A stretch of 64,000 bases of DNA from Lentimicrobiaceae bacterium (lineage in GTDB: Bacteria; Bacteroidota; Bacteroidia; Bacteroidales; Lentimicrobiaceae). Shown piece after piece: positions 51,608 to 60,891 of this stretch. The translations under genes and the position numbers were made by a program. Location of the stretch: contig JACJXH010000002.1 of assembly GCA_020636745.1 (NCBI GenBank), forward strand, positions 639,083-703,082, in the 5' to 3' direction. Positions within the stretch are counted from its first letter, which is position 1. Each line of letters starts with the position of its first letter. The notes beneath the pieces are model-generated. The model did not search any database. It was not told the DNA's origin and saw nothing but the letters and a program-made list of their open reading frames with translations.

Positions 51608-52522
51608 TTAAATGTGCCACTCTTCCACCATGTGTGAAGCCATTGGTTTGTGATTTTCAAAGTTTTTCAACTCTTCTGTCATCTTTTCATAGCCAGCTTT
51701 AATCAACTCGTCTGCCTTGTAAAACTCAAACATATCCGCACTGTTTACAGGTATATTTACCATCATGTCGGGTTTCATCTCATGCAGGGCATATTCGGTT
51801 AATTTATGCTGCATCATCTCAATTGAACCACTGAGAATGTCAAAAAAACCTGCATCAATGGTGCGTTTGGGCTTTTCATGCAACAGGTTGTTCCAGTTCC
51901 TGTTAACCAGATTCAACAGCTTTTTGTACGATTTTTTTTCTTTCGATTTATCAGCCAGCAGTGCTGTGGTACGTGGCGCATTTACATTTATGGCTACCAG
52001 CAGGTCGCCGGCCCGGCGGTTTACCCGGTTAAGCGGCAATGGATTTACAATTCCTCCGTCAACCAATATGGATTGCTCATGATTGAATGGTAACAGTACT
52101 GTTGGTACAGCCACAGATGCGCGTATGGCATCGAGCAGGCAACCATGATTAAAAATGACTTCGCGATGAAAAGTAAGGTCGGTGGCGATGGCTGTATAAG
52201 GAATCGGAAGATCTTCAATATTGATATCTGCCACAAACTTCTTCATTTCAGTAAAGACTTTTTCACCCTTGATGATTCCTTTTTTATTGATTGAAAGATC
52301 CATCAGGCGAAGTACATCAACTTTGTTGAGACTGGTGATAAACTCTTTGAATGCCGGCAGGTTGCCACTGGCATAAACACCGCCCACCAATGCTCCCATA
52401 GAAGTGCCGGCAACTGACCCTATCACAAATCCGTTTTCAAGCAATGCTTCTATGGCTCCAATATGGGTAAGTCCTCTTGCTCCTCCGCTTGAGAGTACCA
52501 GCGAAACGGTCTTTTTGTCCAT
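51608..52522 (-). CDS. Patatin-like phospholipase
   Basis: The 304-residue protein has the patatin fold with the oxyanion loop SSGGARGLTHIG (11-22), the nucleophile Ser41 in GTSMG and the partner Asp155 in DGG. There is no signal peptide, so it should act on lipids inside the cell, like RssA-type proteins. It lies at the downstream end of a minus-strand run that starts near 55.1 kb, 12 bp after the phosphopantetheinyl transferase gene. Confidence 0.93.
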   Translation of the reverse strand: MDKKTVSLVLSSGGARGLTHIGAIEALLENGFVIGSVAGTSMGALVGGVYASGNLPAFKEFITSLNKVDVLRLMDLSINKKGIIKGEKVFTEMKKFVADINIEDLPIPYTAIATDLTFHREVIFNHGCLLDAIRASVAVPTVLLPFNHEQSILVDGGIVNPLPLNRVNRRAGDLLVAINVNAPRTTALLADKSKEKKSYKKLLNLVNRNWNNLLHEKPKRTIDAGFFDILSGSIEMMQHKLTEYALHEMKPDMMVNIPVNSADMFEFYKADELIKAGYEKMTEELKNFENHKPMASHMVEEWHI

Positions 52523-52534
52523 GTTTTCAAAGTG

Positions 52535-53224
52535 TTAGGGGGTTATCAATGCCTTTGCCGGCAGTATTTTTACTTCCTGGCAAAATTCAGGGTCTGATGA
52601 ACAGGCCGATAGTTTATATCCTTCAGCAAATGAGAAGTTGTGCAAATAAAAACCTTCAGCTTCAGGGTCGCCGGCCAGCGTAAAACTGCCGATGCTGGTT
52701 TCATTTATGGTAAATGAGCTGAGCTTTTTTGTTAGTCCTGTGCCTATTGCTTTTAAAAAACTCTCCTTCAGGGTCCAGTATGTAAAGAAGATTTCAGCTT
52801 TTTCCTTTTCATCAGATGCCTGTTCGATGCGTTGGTTTTCTGCGTCTGAAAAAAAACGTCGGGCTACTCCTTCCGGTACTTTGCGCATTTTTTCAACATC
52901 AACGCCTACAACAGCCTTTGAGAGTGATACTACCACCCAGTTTCCCGAGTGTGAGATGTTAAAGTGTATGCCCTGAAACCCATCGGGGGCAGGTTTCCCT
53001 TTTATTCCGGTTGCAAATGGCAGGTCGGGCAAGGGTTGGCCGGTTGCTTTCGACAGGAGCTGCCTTGCCATAATTTCGCCTAGCAGGCTGCGCTGTGCGT
53101 CATTGCTTCTGGCAAAAAGTGCAATTCTTTCCCGGGTTAGTGAAGGTACCCATTTCATCAGCTCAGGCTGCAGGTGCGCAAACTCTTCTGTGCTAAGCAA
53201 TGAAACGGCAAATATTTCGGTCAT
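52535..53224 (-). CDS. 4'-phosphopantetheinyl transferase superfamily protein
   Basis: The 229-residue protein has the Sfp/Gsp-type arrangement: HFNISHSGNWVVV, the Mg/CoA site GVDVEKMRK, and WTLKESFLKAIGTGL. It transfers phosphopantetheine from CoA to carrier proteins. No carrier protein, polyketide or peptide synthetase gene is visible in the window, so its partner (fatty-acid ACP or a distant pathway) is unknown. It lies between the patatin and dipeptidase genes on the same strand. Confidence 0.93.
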   Translation of the reverse strand: MTEIFAVSLLSTEEFAHLQPELMKWVPSLTRERIALFARSNDAQRSLLGEIMARQLLSKATGQPLPDLPFATGIKGKPAPDGFQGIHFNISHSGNWVVVSLSKAVVGVDVEKMRKVPEGVARRFFSDAENQRIEQASDEKEKAEIFFTYWTLKESFLKAIGTGLTKKLSSFTINETSIGSFTLAGDPEAEGFYLHNFSFAEGYKLSACSSDPEFCQEVKILPAKALITP

Positions 53225-53257
53225 TTTATGAAAATAGAGGTGTTATTTTAAGTTTAC

Positions 53258-54499
53258 TCAGGCTTTGCTTTGTGCGTATTTTTCGGCTTTTCGCATCACA
53301 CGAAGCAGGTTTTGTCCCCAAATTTTTTCAATTTGCCTGCCTGTGTAGCCCCGCCTGAGCAATTCAAGGGTAATGTTGCCCATTTCCGAAACGTCCTCAC
53401 AACCTTTTACGGCGCCTCCGCCATCAAAATCAGTGCCGATTCCCACATGGTTGATGCCAGCTATTTTAACGATATGGTCAATATGATCAACTACATCTTT
53501 TACGTTAGCCAACTCTTGTGGAAACAGCTCGTCAATCTCATACCAGTCGTGTCGTGCACGGGTCATTTCTTCTTCTGAAAGATTTTTGAAACCATTGTAG
53601 CGTGCTCTTACGGCCTTTTGGGCTGAGTCGCGCTGCGGATTGGGCAATGGGGTTTTAACGTAGCTGCTCAGAATACACATCTGAATCACTCCGCCATGCT
53701 GAGCCAATGCGCGCAGCATATCGTCGTTCATGTTTCGCGGATTATCACATATAGCCCTGGCACATGAATGAGAAGCAATTACCGGAACTTTGCTCATCTC
53801 AAGCACATCGTAAAACGATTTGTCAGAAATGTGCGATACATCAACCATGATGCCCAACCTGTTCATTTCGGCAATCACCTGCTGACCAAACGGGGTGACA
53901 CCATTGTGTTCAATTGTATCGGTAGATGAATCGCATATGTCGTTGTTTCGTGTGTGGCATAAGGTGATGTAACGGGCGCCCAACTTGTAAAACCGCTCTA
54001 CATTTTTCAGATTATTCCCTATCGGATAGCCGTTCTCAAGTCCGGTATAAACGGCACGTTTGCCTTGTTTTTCAATAGCGGCTGCGTCTGCAACCCGATA
54101 GGCCAGTGCCGCTTTAGTACTGTTGGCGTCAACGCTTTTTTCAATGGCTTTAAACGTGTTGAGTGCTTGTTCCAGCGCTTTTCGGTTGCCCTCAGGCGTG
54201 CGTTCACCCTGGCCTACAAATACGGCAAAAAAGGCGCCGTCAAGCCCGCCTTCTTCCATACGCGGGATGTCTACTCTGTTTGAAGGTTTCATGTTGCGGT
54301 GGTTGATACCAAACTGATAGGTTGAGTCGGTAAACCACATGGGCGTGTCATTGTGTGAATCAATGGTAAATGCCCTGGCATGAATACGTGAAGCCCTGGC
54401 TCTCAGTTTGTCTTCATTAGGCTTGCCTGCTGAAGTTACCTGCATGGAGAGGAGCAGAAGTGACAGTGTGGCTATAAAAGAAAGGGTGTATTTTTTCAT
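53258..54499 (-). CDS. Exported membrane dipeptidase (peptidase family M19)
   Basis: The 413-residue protein has a signal peptide (SFIATLSLLLLSMQVTSAG) and the M19 renal-dipeptidase fold. Zinc-site landmarks are TIDSHNDTP, YTGLENG, DVSHIS and SHSCARAICDNPRNM, with VGIGTDFDGG near the C terminus. It hydrolyses dipeptides in the periplasm. It overlaps nothing but starts 2 bp after the methyltransferase stop, so they share a transcript. Confidence 0.95.
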   Translation of the reverse strand: MKKYTLSFIATLSLLLLSMQVTSAGKPNEDKLRARASRIHARAFTIDSHNDTPMWFTDSTYQFGINHRNMKPSNRVDIPRMEEGGLDGAFFAVFVGQGERTPEGNRKALEQALNTFKAIEKSVDANSTKAALAYRVADAAAIEKQGKRAVYTGLENGYPIGNNLKNVERFYKLGARYITLCHTRNNDICDSSTDTIEHNGVTPFGQQVIAEMNRLGIMVDVSHISDKSFYDVLEMSKVPVIASHSCARAICDNPRNMNDDMLRALAQHGGVIQMCILSSYVKTPLPNPQRDSAQKAVRARYNGFKNLSEEEMTRARHDWYEIDELFPQELANVKDVVDHIDHIVKIAGINHVGIGTDFDGGGAVKGCEDVSEMGNITLELLRRGYTGRQIEKIWGQNLLRVMRKAEKYAQSKA

Positions 54500-54501
54500 G
54501 G

Positions 54502-55116
54502 CTAAGGTATAAAATCAATCATTGGTTTGGTGGCAAACAGTCTGACTACATGCGCTTCACCTTTATGCAAAGGACCTTCATCGAGGATAGTGGTGGTTTC
54601 TGTAAATTCAATAAAATCGAGGCTTTTAAAATCGTTGAGGATGATTTCAGTATCGTAAAGCAATAATTCGGTGCGCGGTCCTCCGCTGGTTTTCTGCAGC
54701 TGTTGTTGGGTGAATGCTTCCAGTATCAGATGGCCACCGGGTTTAAGAAAACGAAGCAGGCGCTCGTGTACCTGCTGCCTGATTTCAACGGGCATATGTA
54801 CAAATATCAGGACAATGGCATCAAACTCGCCGGCCCCGGCCTCATATTCAGTAAGATCGCAAAGCTGATACTGAATGGAGACGCCCTTTTCGGCTGCCAG
54901 TTTCATTGCTTTATTCCTGCCTTCTTCGCTCTGATCAAAAGCATGGGTTTCCCAGCCTTTTGTGGCTGCATACACGGCATTGCGCCCTTCTCCTTCGGCC
55001 GGAAACAGAATTTTGCCAGCTTCCATACTGCCCAGCTTTTGGGCATACCAGGCGTTGGGACTTGTGCCGTATATGTATTCCGAAGCAGCATATCTTTCAT
55101 TCCAGTGTTCTTTCAT
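54502..55116 (-). CDS. Class I SAM-dependent methyltransferase (TehB/thiopurine-like)
   Basis: The 204-residue protein has a Rossmann methyltransferase core: ILFPAEGEGRNAVYAA (motif I), AFDQSEEG (motif II), LCDLTEY, FDAIVLIFVHMP and LKPGGHLILEAF. The N-terminal HWNERYAASEYIYGTSPNAW is typical of small-molecule methyltransferases near TehB and thiopurine methyltransferases. Substrate unknown. It lies 31 bp after the first decarboxylase gene and may modify an amine or thiol product, but that is only an inference from position. Confidence 0.9.
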   Translation of the reverse strand: MKEHWNERYAASEYIYGTSPNAWYAQKLGSMEAGKILFPAEGEGRNAVYAATKGWETHAFDQSEEGRNKAMKLAAEKGVSIQYQLCDLTEYEAGAGEFDAIVLIFVHMPVEIRQQVHERLLRFLKPGGHLILEAFTQQQLQKTSGGPRTELLLYDTEIILNDFKSLDFIEFTETTTILDEGPLHKGEAHVVRLFATKPMIDFIP

Positions 55117-55147
55117 GGTCAGTGGGGTGGGTGTTGGTAAGTTTTTA

Positions 55148-56581
55148 TCAGTCCTGCTGAGTCAGCATGGCTTTTGCTGTTTGTTGAATCAATTGCCATG
55201 CTTTTTCAACATGCTCCGATTCGACGTTAGTTTGTGCAATCACCATTCTTATGGTGTATATACCGTTTAGTTTAGTATGCGTCAGATAAACACTTCCGCC
55301 TGCGTTAAGTTTTTGCACAATTTGTTCGTTTAATTTGTTCAATTGTTCTGTACCGGTCAGATGTGCGGGTTTATATCTGAAACACACCAGGCTGAAAGGT
55401 ACAGGAGCCAATAATTCAAAATCATCGGTTTTTTCAATTTCGCGGGCAAGCCAACCAGCCAGTTCTATGTGCAATTTTACTTTTTTTCTGATACCTTCTA
55501 CGCCAAAGTTTCTGATAACAAACCATAATTTAAGAGCCCTGAAGCGGCGGCCAAGTGCAACGCCCCAGTCGCGGTAATCGTTCACCTGACCGCGTGTACG
55601 GGTTTTCAGGTATTCGGGCAGTATTTCAAAGGTACGTATCAGTAATTCAGTATCTTTCACAAAATAGGCCGAGCAATCAAAATTGGTAAACATCCATTTG
55701 TGAGGATTGAATACAAAACTGTCGGCAAACTCCAGACCGGCTGTGTACTTGCGCATTTCAGGCAATACAAGGGCTGTTCCGGCATAGGCTGCATCAATAT
55801 GAAACCAAATGTTGTGTTTGCGGCAAATGGCTCCGGTTTCTTCTATCGGATCAACAGCAGTTGAACCGGTAGTGCCTATGGTTGCGACAACACAAACCGG
55901 AATAAAACCTGCTTCAATGTCTTTTTCAATGGCTTCACGCAGCAAATCTGTACGCATGGCAAACTGGCTGTCTACCGCAATTTTTACCAGGTTCTTTTTG
56001 CCAAAACCTGCAATTTTCACTGCTTTTTCGATAGACGAATGAGTTTCAACGGAGCAGTAAATTCTGAGTTTATCAGTGTTTTGAAAACCTTCTTCGTTAA
56101 TGCTGAAGCCGCTTGCTCTTTCGCGTGCAGTAAGCAGTGCTGCCAGTGTTGAGGCTGAGGCAGTATCCTGTATTACACCGGTCCAGTGTTGGGGCAATCC
56201 GCACATCTCTTTCAGCCATTCCATCACTCTTTCTTCCAGCTCGGCAGCAGCCGGTGAAGTTTCCCAAATCATGCCCTGTTGTCCCAGGGCGGCTGTCAGC
56301 ATTTCGGCAAGTACGCTCGGGTAACTCGAATTGGCCGGGAAAAAAGCGAAGAAATTCGGATTTTGCCAGTGGGTGATTCCGGGCATAATCATTTTGTCAA
56401 AATCTTCCATAATGGAGTCCATGGGCTCAGCTGAATCTGGCGGACTCACCGGAAGTTGTTTCAGTATTTCACCGGGCTTTATCTGAGATTTTACAGGATA
56501 TTGTGCTATCTGTTCAAAATAATCGGCAATCCGGTCGGCCATTTTGTGCGCTTCGGCCCTGAAATCAGAAGGTGTTTTCAT
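55148..56581 (-). CDS. Group II PLP-dependent amino acid decarboxylase (aromatic type)
   Basis: The 477-residue enzyme belongs to the DDC/tyrosine decarboxylase branch. The N terminus MKTPSDFRAEAHKMADRIADY and HWQNPNFFAFFPANSSYPS match aromatic L-amino acid decarboxylases. His181 stacks on PLP, Asp263 in HIDAAYAG binds the pyridine nitrogen, and Lys295 in FNPHKWMFTNFDCSAYF forms the Schiff base. Tyrosine, tryptophan, DOPA or phenylalanine are possible substrates. It lies upstream of the methyltransferase gene and 29 bp downstream of a lipoprotein gene. Confidence 0.93.
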   Translation of the reverse strand: MKTPSDFRAEAHKMADRIADYFEQIAQYPVKSQIKPGEILKQLPVSPPDSAEPMDSIMEDFDKMIMPGITHWQNPNFFAFFPANSSYPSVLAEMLTAALGQQGMIWETSPAAAELEERVMEWLKEMCGLPQHWTGVIQDTASASTLAALLTARERASGFSINEEGFQNTDKLRIYCSVETHSSIEKAVKIAGFGKKNLVKIAVDSQFAMRTDLLREAIEKDIEAGFIPVCVVATIGTTGSTAVDPIEETGAICRKHNIWFHIDAAYAGTALVLPEMRKYTAGLEFADSFVFNPHKWMFTNFDCSAYFVKDTELLIRTFEILPEYLKTRTRGQVNDYRDWGVALGRRFRALKLWFVIRNFGVEGIRKKVKLHIELAGWLAREIEKTDDFELLAPVPFSLVCFRYKPAHLTGTEQLNKLNEQIVQKLNAGGSVYLTHTKLNGIYTIRMVIAQTNVESEHVEKAWQLIQQTAKAMLTQQD

Positions 56582-56610
56582 GCTTTTTTGTTTGTTAAAA
56601 CCTGTCAGGC

Positions 56611-57099
56611 TTAATTTGCCGGTTTGTAATCGGTGGCAACCAGCACAGCTTCGGTTATCTGGCTTTTAACTTCCGACCGGTAATGAAACCTGTTTTTTGT
56701 CAATTCCACAATGTCAAGCTGAAGCAGGTTGCTTCCCAGTTTGATTTCAATAGCTGATGAATCGGCATTAAAACTCCATTTTCCTCTTGAAAAGATATCC
56801 GGATCCTTGTCATGACAACGACTGGCACCTTCATGCGACTCCAGTGATAAATTTCTGAAATAAACATCCACATTGTCAAGTTGGCAGGCTTTCATGTCTT
56901 TAAGCTGGTCAAGGCCATTTACTGTAAATGATTCAACAGCCCAGGCTTTGTATTCATCACCTGCCAGGAGCCAGGCCTTATTTTGTTTGGGAGATGCGAT
57001 GGTATTTTTGGTCTCCGGGTTTTTATCTTTCACTTTGCAGCCCCCCATCAGCAGCGCTACAAATGATAAGCAGAAGATACCGGGAAGTATTTTTTTCAT
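56611..57099 (-). CDS. Small lipoprotein of unknown function
   Basis: The 162-residue product has a lipoprotein signal (LSFVALLMGGC, lipobox). The mature part ends in a lipocalin-like pattern (GKWSFNADSSAIEIKLGS, LLQLDIVELTKNRFHYRSE) that recalls small Bacteroidota lipocalin-like proteins. The family is not certain. It sits between two decarboxylase genes in the same orientation, 23 bp after the upstream one. Confidence 0.8.
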   Translation of the reverse strand: MKKILPGIFCLSFVALLMGGCKVKDKNPETKNTIASPKQNKAWLLAGDEYKAWAVESFTVNGLDQLKDMKACQLDNVDVYFRNLSLESHEGASRCHDKDPDIFSRGKWSFNADSSAIEIKLGSNLLQLDIVELTKNRFHYRSEVKSQITEAVLVATDYKPAN

Positions 57100-57122
57100 G
57101 ATGCAGTTGTTGGGTGGAGGTC

Positions 57123-58565
57123 TTATTCTTTGTGATCGGGTTGGGCCAGTTTTTTGATTAACGTGAACAATTCCGCAATGTCGGTTTCAGTTGTAAACGG
57201 ATTCATCAGGGTAACCCGGAGAAAAGTTTTTCCGGCAACGCTGGTTTGTACCACATAAAAACGGGCATCGTCGAGTAGTTTCTTTCTTACCGAGGCCGTA
57301 AGTTTATTCAAATCGCCCTTAAATCCTTCCGGACAATAACGGAAACATACAATATTTCCATCGGGTTGCACAGCCAGTTCAAATCCTTTTTCATTTCGGG
57401 CAATTTCGGCAAATCGCCTGCCTAAATCGTAAGTGATACTTATATAATCGCTGAAAAGCTGGTCGCCGTAGAGTTTAATCATAGCAAACACCTTCACTCC
57501 CAGCATTTTTTTTGTGCATTCAAGTGCCCGGCCGGCACTGTCGAACCAGGGCTTTTGTGCTCCGTTGCCCAACAGGTATTCAGCCTTTTGAGCGAATGTT
57601 TCAAACGAATGCCTTCCGTTGCGAAACAAAACAGCAGTTGTAAGTGCCGGAGCAAGCATCATTTTATGAAAGTCGATCACCACCGAGTCGGCACGTTCAA
57701 TTCCTTTGGTCAGATAGCTGTATTTTTCGGTCATGGCTGCACCGCCTCCATGTGCCCCGTCAACATGAAACCATAGCCCGTGGGCACTGGCAAAGTCGGC
57801 CATTTCGTTCAAAGGATCATAGGTTCCGGTCGACGTAGTGCAGGCATTTCCCACCAGGGCAATCACTTTTAATCCTTCTGCCTGGGCATTTTTGAGTGTT
57901 TCTTCCAGTTTTGAAGCATCAAGTTGCATGCGGCTGTTTACCGGTACTTTAACAACACCTTTGTTGCCCCAGCCCATAATGCGGGCAGCACGTGCTACAC
58001 TGTAATGTGCTTCTTCCGAAACCATAAAGGCCAGCCTGGTATCGTCCATTGCGCCTTCGTCCCAGATGTTATATCCGCACATGGCTTGTCTGGCAGCCAG
58101 CAATCCGGTGAGGTTTCCGGCTGATCCGCCTGATGTGAGGATGCCATCTGCTTCGGATGTCATGCCTATTTTAGCAGCAAGCCAGCGTAAAACCACCCGT
58201 TCAATGGCAGTTGATGCCGGGCCCATTTCATAGATGGCCATGCCATTGTTTAACAAAGCCTCAAGCAATTCGGTAAGTGCCGAAAGAGGGGCGGGAGGCA
58301 CCACCTGATGACCCATGTAACGCGGGTGGTGTATGTGATTTGATTGCGAAATCAGCGTTGTGTAAAAGTCCTGAAGGTTAAATGACGGGTTGTTCAGCTC
58401 TGCAGTCCAGTAGCTGACCATTTCATCGGGGATGGAAGGTGGCAAAACAGGCATTGGCCTGGCTTCACGGCATTCATGAAGATATGTGGTCAGTAAATCA
58501 ACCAGTTGGTGGCCTTCACGGCGAAAATCCTCGGGATCGAAGGCTTGAGTCAGTAATGGGTTCAT
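57123..58565 (-). CDS. Group II PLP-dependent decarboxylase (second, divergent copy)
   Basis: The 480-residue enzyme has the group II decarboxylase fold with His187 (SEEAHYSV), Asp269 in FHVDGAHGGG and the PLP lysine Lys301 in VIDFHKMMLAP. It differs strongly from the enzyme at 55148-56581 (for example VDGAHGG versus IDAAYAG). It looks closer to the glutamate/diaminobutyrate/cysteine-sulfinate side of the family than to aromatic decarboxylases. Exact substrate cannot be assigned. It is first in the minus-strand run and divergent from hutU. Confidence 0.9.
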   Translation of the reverse strand: MNPLLTQAFDPEDFRREGHQLVDLLTTYLHECREARPMPVLPPSIPDEMVSYWTAELNNPSFNLQDFYTTLISQSNHIHHPRYMGHQVVPPAPLSALTELLEALLNNGMAIYEMGPASTAIERVVLRWLAAKIGMTSEADGILTSGGSAGNLTGLLAARQAMCGYNIWDEGAMDDTRLAFMVSEEAHYSVARAARIMGWGNKGVVKVPVNSRMQLDASKLEETLKNAQAEGLKVIALVGNACTTSTGTYDPLNEMADFASAHGLWFHVDGAHGGGAAMTEKYSYLTKGIERADSVVIDFHKMMLAPALTTAVLFRNGRHSFETFAQKAEYLLGNGAQKPWFDSAGRALECTKKMLGVKVFAMIKLYGDQLFSDYISITYDLGRRFAEIARNEKGFELAVQPDGNIVCFRYCPEGFKGDLNKLTASVRKKLLDDARFYVVQTSVAGKTFLRVTLMNPFTTETDIAELFTLIKKLAQPDHKE

Positions 58566-58723
58566 AGATGATATATTGTTTGGTAAAAGTAGATATTTTC
58601 AGTTTGATGATTATACAATTATGGCTGAAATCAACAACCTGTTTTGTCATCTCAGGGATGTTTATCCTTCAAACAATCATTCAAAAAAATCCTGACCGTA
58701 TTCTGTTATCCCGATTCCTTTTC

Positions 58724-58731
58724 TAACTTTG
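58724..58731 (+). promoter_or_regulatory. Candidate -7 element of hutU (TAACTTTG)
   Basis: TAACTTTGCC matches the Bacteroidota -7 element well and lies 38 bp before the hutU ATG at 58770. The -33 position has CTG rather than TTG. Confidence 0.5.
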
Positions 58732-58769
58732 CCGGATTGAATATGTAATCAATCGTAAATCATTATAGG

Positions 58770-60776
58770 ATGCAATTAACAGATTTTCAGAAAGCCATTA
58801 TGGCTGGCATACCCAGCCAGCTCCCGGCCCACAGGCCTTTAGATGCAAACGTTAGCCATGCTCCGGTGCGCAAAGACATTCTCAATTCTGAAGAGAAAAA
58901 ACTGGCAGTCAGAAATGCACTGCGGTATTTTAATCCTGAGCATCATGCTGTGCTTGCGCCTGAATTTGCCGCCGAGCTTACGAAGTATGGTCGCATTTAT
59001 ATGTACAGGTTTCGTCCTGAATATGAAATGTTTGCCCGTCCTCTTGATGCTTATCCTGCAAAATCAAAACAGGCTGCCGGCATCATGCTGATGATACAGA
59101 ATAACCTCGACCCGGCTGTGGCCCAGCATCCGCATGAGCTTATTACTTATGGCGGAAATGGTGCTGTGTTTCAAAACTGGGCCCAATACATGCTCACCAT
59201 GCAGTATTTGTCAGAAATGACCGATGAACAAACGCTGGTGATGTATTCAGGGCATCCCATGGGCTTGTATCCTTCGCATAAGGAAGCTCCCCGCGTGGTG
59301 GTTACCAACGGCATGGTTATTCCGAATTATTCGAAACCCGATGATTGGGAAAAATTTAATGCACTGGGTGTTTCACAATACGGTCAAATGACAGCCGGTT
59401 CTTATATGTACATCGGTCCACAGGGCATTGTGCATGGCACTACCATCACTGTTTTGAATGCCAGCCGCAAAATTGCTCAGCATGGCGAAGATACCGAAGG
59501 GCGTCTTTTTGTAACGTCAGGCCTTGGCGGAATGAGCGGAGCACAACCCAAAGCCGGAAACATTGCCGGTGTGGTGACGATTTGTGCTGAAGTTAATCCC
59601 CATGCAGCCCACAAGCGCCATAGCCAGGGTTGGGTCGATGAAATTTCTGACAATGTAGATACAGCGATTGATAGCGCTCTTAAATACCAGGCACTGAAAC
59701 AAGCCCGATCCATTGCATTCCTTGGCAATATTGTGGATTTGTGGGAGCGCCTGGCCGAACGAAATGTAATGGTTGATTTGGGTTCTGACCAGACTTCACT
59801 GCATAACCCATGGGCAGGTGGTTATTACCCGGCTGGACTCACTTACGATGAAGCCAATGATATGATGGCGCATAAACCCGAAGAGTTTAAGAAACGGGTG
59901 CATGAATCGCTGCGCAGACAGGTGGCCGCCATCAATACACTCTCACAAAGAGGTATGTATTTCTTCGATTATGGCAATGCTTTCCTGCTTGAATCGGGTA
60001 GGGCGGGTGCCGATATTTTTAAGGAAGATGGTAAATTCCGTTATGCTTCATATGTGCAGGATATTATGGGCCCCATGTGCTTCGACTATGGTTTCGGACC
60101 GTTCAGATGGGTTTGCACATCGGGTAAACCTGAGGACCTCGATATTACAGACCACCTGGCAATGGAAGTGCTTGAAGAAATTGCGGCTTCAGCTCCTGCT
60201 GAAATCAGCCAGCAAATGCGCGATAATATACGCTGGATTAGAGAAGCTAAGCAAAATAAACTGGTAGTAGGATCGCAGGCCCGCATTTTATATGCCGATT
60301 GCGAAGGACGCACCAAAATTGCTGCTGCTTTCAACAAGGCTATTGCCGATGGCCGCCTGAGTGCGCCGGTGGTGCTGGGGCGCGACCACCACGATGTTTC
60401 AGGAACCGATTCGCCCTACCGCGAAACTTCCAATATTTATGATGGCAGCAGCTTTACCGCTGATATGGCCATTCAGAATGTTATCGGCGATTCATTCAGG
60501 GGCGCCACCTGGGTTTCTATTCACAATGGAGGCGGCGTTGGCTGGGGCGAAGTAATCAATGGTGGTTTTGGCATGTTGCTCGATGGCTCGGCCGATAGCG
60601 ACCGCCGGCTGCGCTCTATGCTCCACTGGGATGTAAACAACGGCATTTCGCGCCGCTCATGGGCCCGAAACGAAGAAGCTGTTTTTGCCATCAAACGTGC
60701 CATGGAGGCCGAACCCCGCCTCAAAGTTACACTTCCTCATTTTGCTGACAATCAATTGATTGATGGGCTGTTTTAA
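58770..60776 (+). CDS. hutU: Urocanate hydratase
   Basis: The 668-residue cytosolic enzyme converts urocanate to imidazolone propionate, the second step of histidine breakdown, using tightly bound NAD. Landmarks are ITYGGNGAVFQNWAQY, MYSGHPMGLYPS, the NAD-binding TSGLGGMSGAQPKA, and GGGVGWGEVINGGFGMLLDGS. It is about 110 residues longer than the Pseudomonas/Bacillus enzyme, which I believe is usual for the Bacteroidota form. No hutH, hutI or other histidine gene is in the window. A bidirectional terminator follows. Confidence 0.96.
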   Translation: MQLTDFQKAIMAGIPSQLPAHRPLDANVSHAPVRKDILNSEEKKLAVRNALRYFNPEHHAVLAPEFAAELTKYGRIYMYRFRPEYEMFARPLDAYPAKSKQAAGIMLMIQNNLDPAVAQHPHELITYGGNGAVFQNWAQYMLTMQYLSEMTDEQTLVMYSGHPMGLYPSHKEAPRVVVTNGMVIPNYSKPDDWEKFNALGVSQYGQMTAGSYMYIGPQGIVHGTTITVLNASRKIAQHGEDTEGRLFVTSGLGGMSGAQPKAGNIAGVVTICAEVNPHAAHKRHSQGWVDEISDNVDTAIDSALKYQALKQARSIAFLGNIVDLWERLAERNVMVDLGSDQTSLHNPWAGGYYPAGLTYDEANDMMAHKPEEFKKRVHESLRRQVAAINTLSQRGMYFFDYGNAFLLESGRAGADIFKEDGKFRYASYVQDIMGPMCFDYGFGPFRWVCTSGKPEDLDITDHLAMEVLEEIAASAPAEISQQMRDNIRWIREAKQNKLVVGSQARILYADCEGRTKIAAAFNKAIADGRLSAPVVLGRDHHDVSGTDSPYRETSNIYDGSSFTADMAIQNVIGDSFRGATWVSIHNGGGVGWGEVINGGFGMLLDGSADSDRRLRSMLHWDVNNGISRRSWARNEEAVFAIKRAMEAEPRLKVTLPHFADNQLIDGLF

Positions 60777-60833
60777 GCGTCCTGAAATGACAGCCTGATG
60801 TTTGTTACAAGCTTTTTCATCAGATTTGCCACA

Positions 60834-60876
60834 TAAAAAAAACCTTCCGGCGAAATGAACCGGAAGGTTTTTTTAT
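60834..60876. terminator. Bidirectional rho-independent terminator
   Basis: A 10-bp stem AACCTTCCGG (60841-60850) with CCGGAAGGTT (60860-60869) is flanked by an A run on the left and a T run on the right. It serves hutU and the convergent T9SS-tailed gene. Confidence 0.92.
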
Positions 60877-60891
60877 AAAAGAATATTTCAA

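Noticed and set aside
54703..55140. 145-codon plus-strand frame
   Set aside because: It is antisense to the SAM methyltransferase with intact motifs I-III; no domain of its own.
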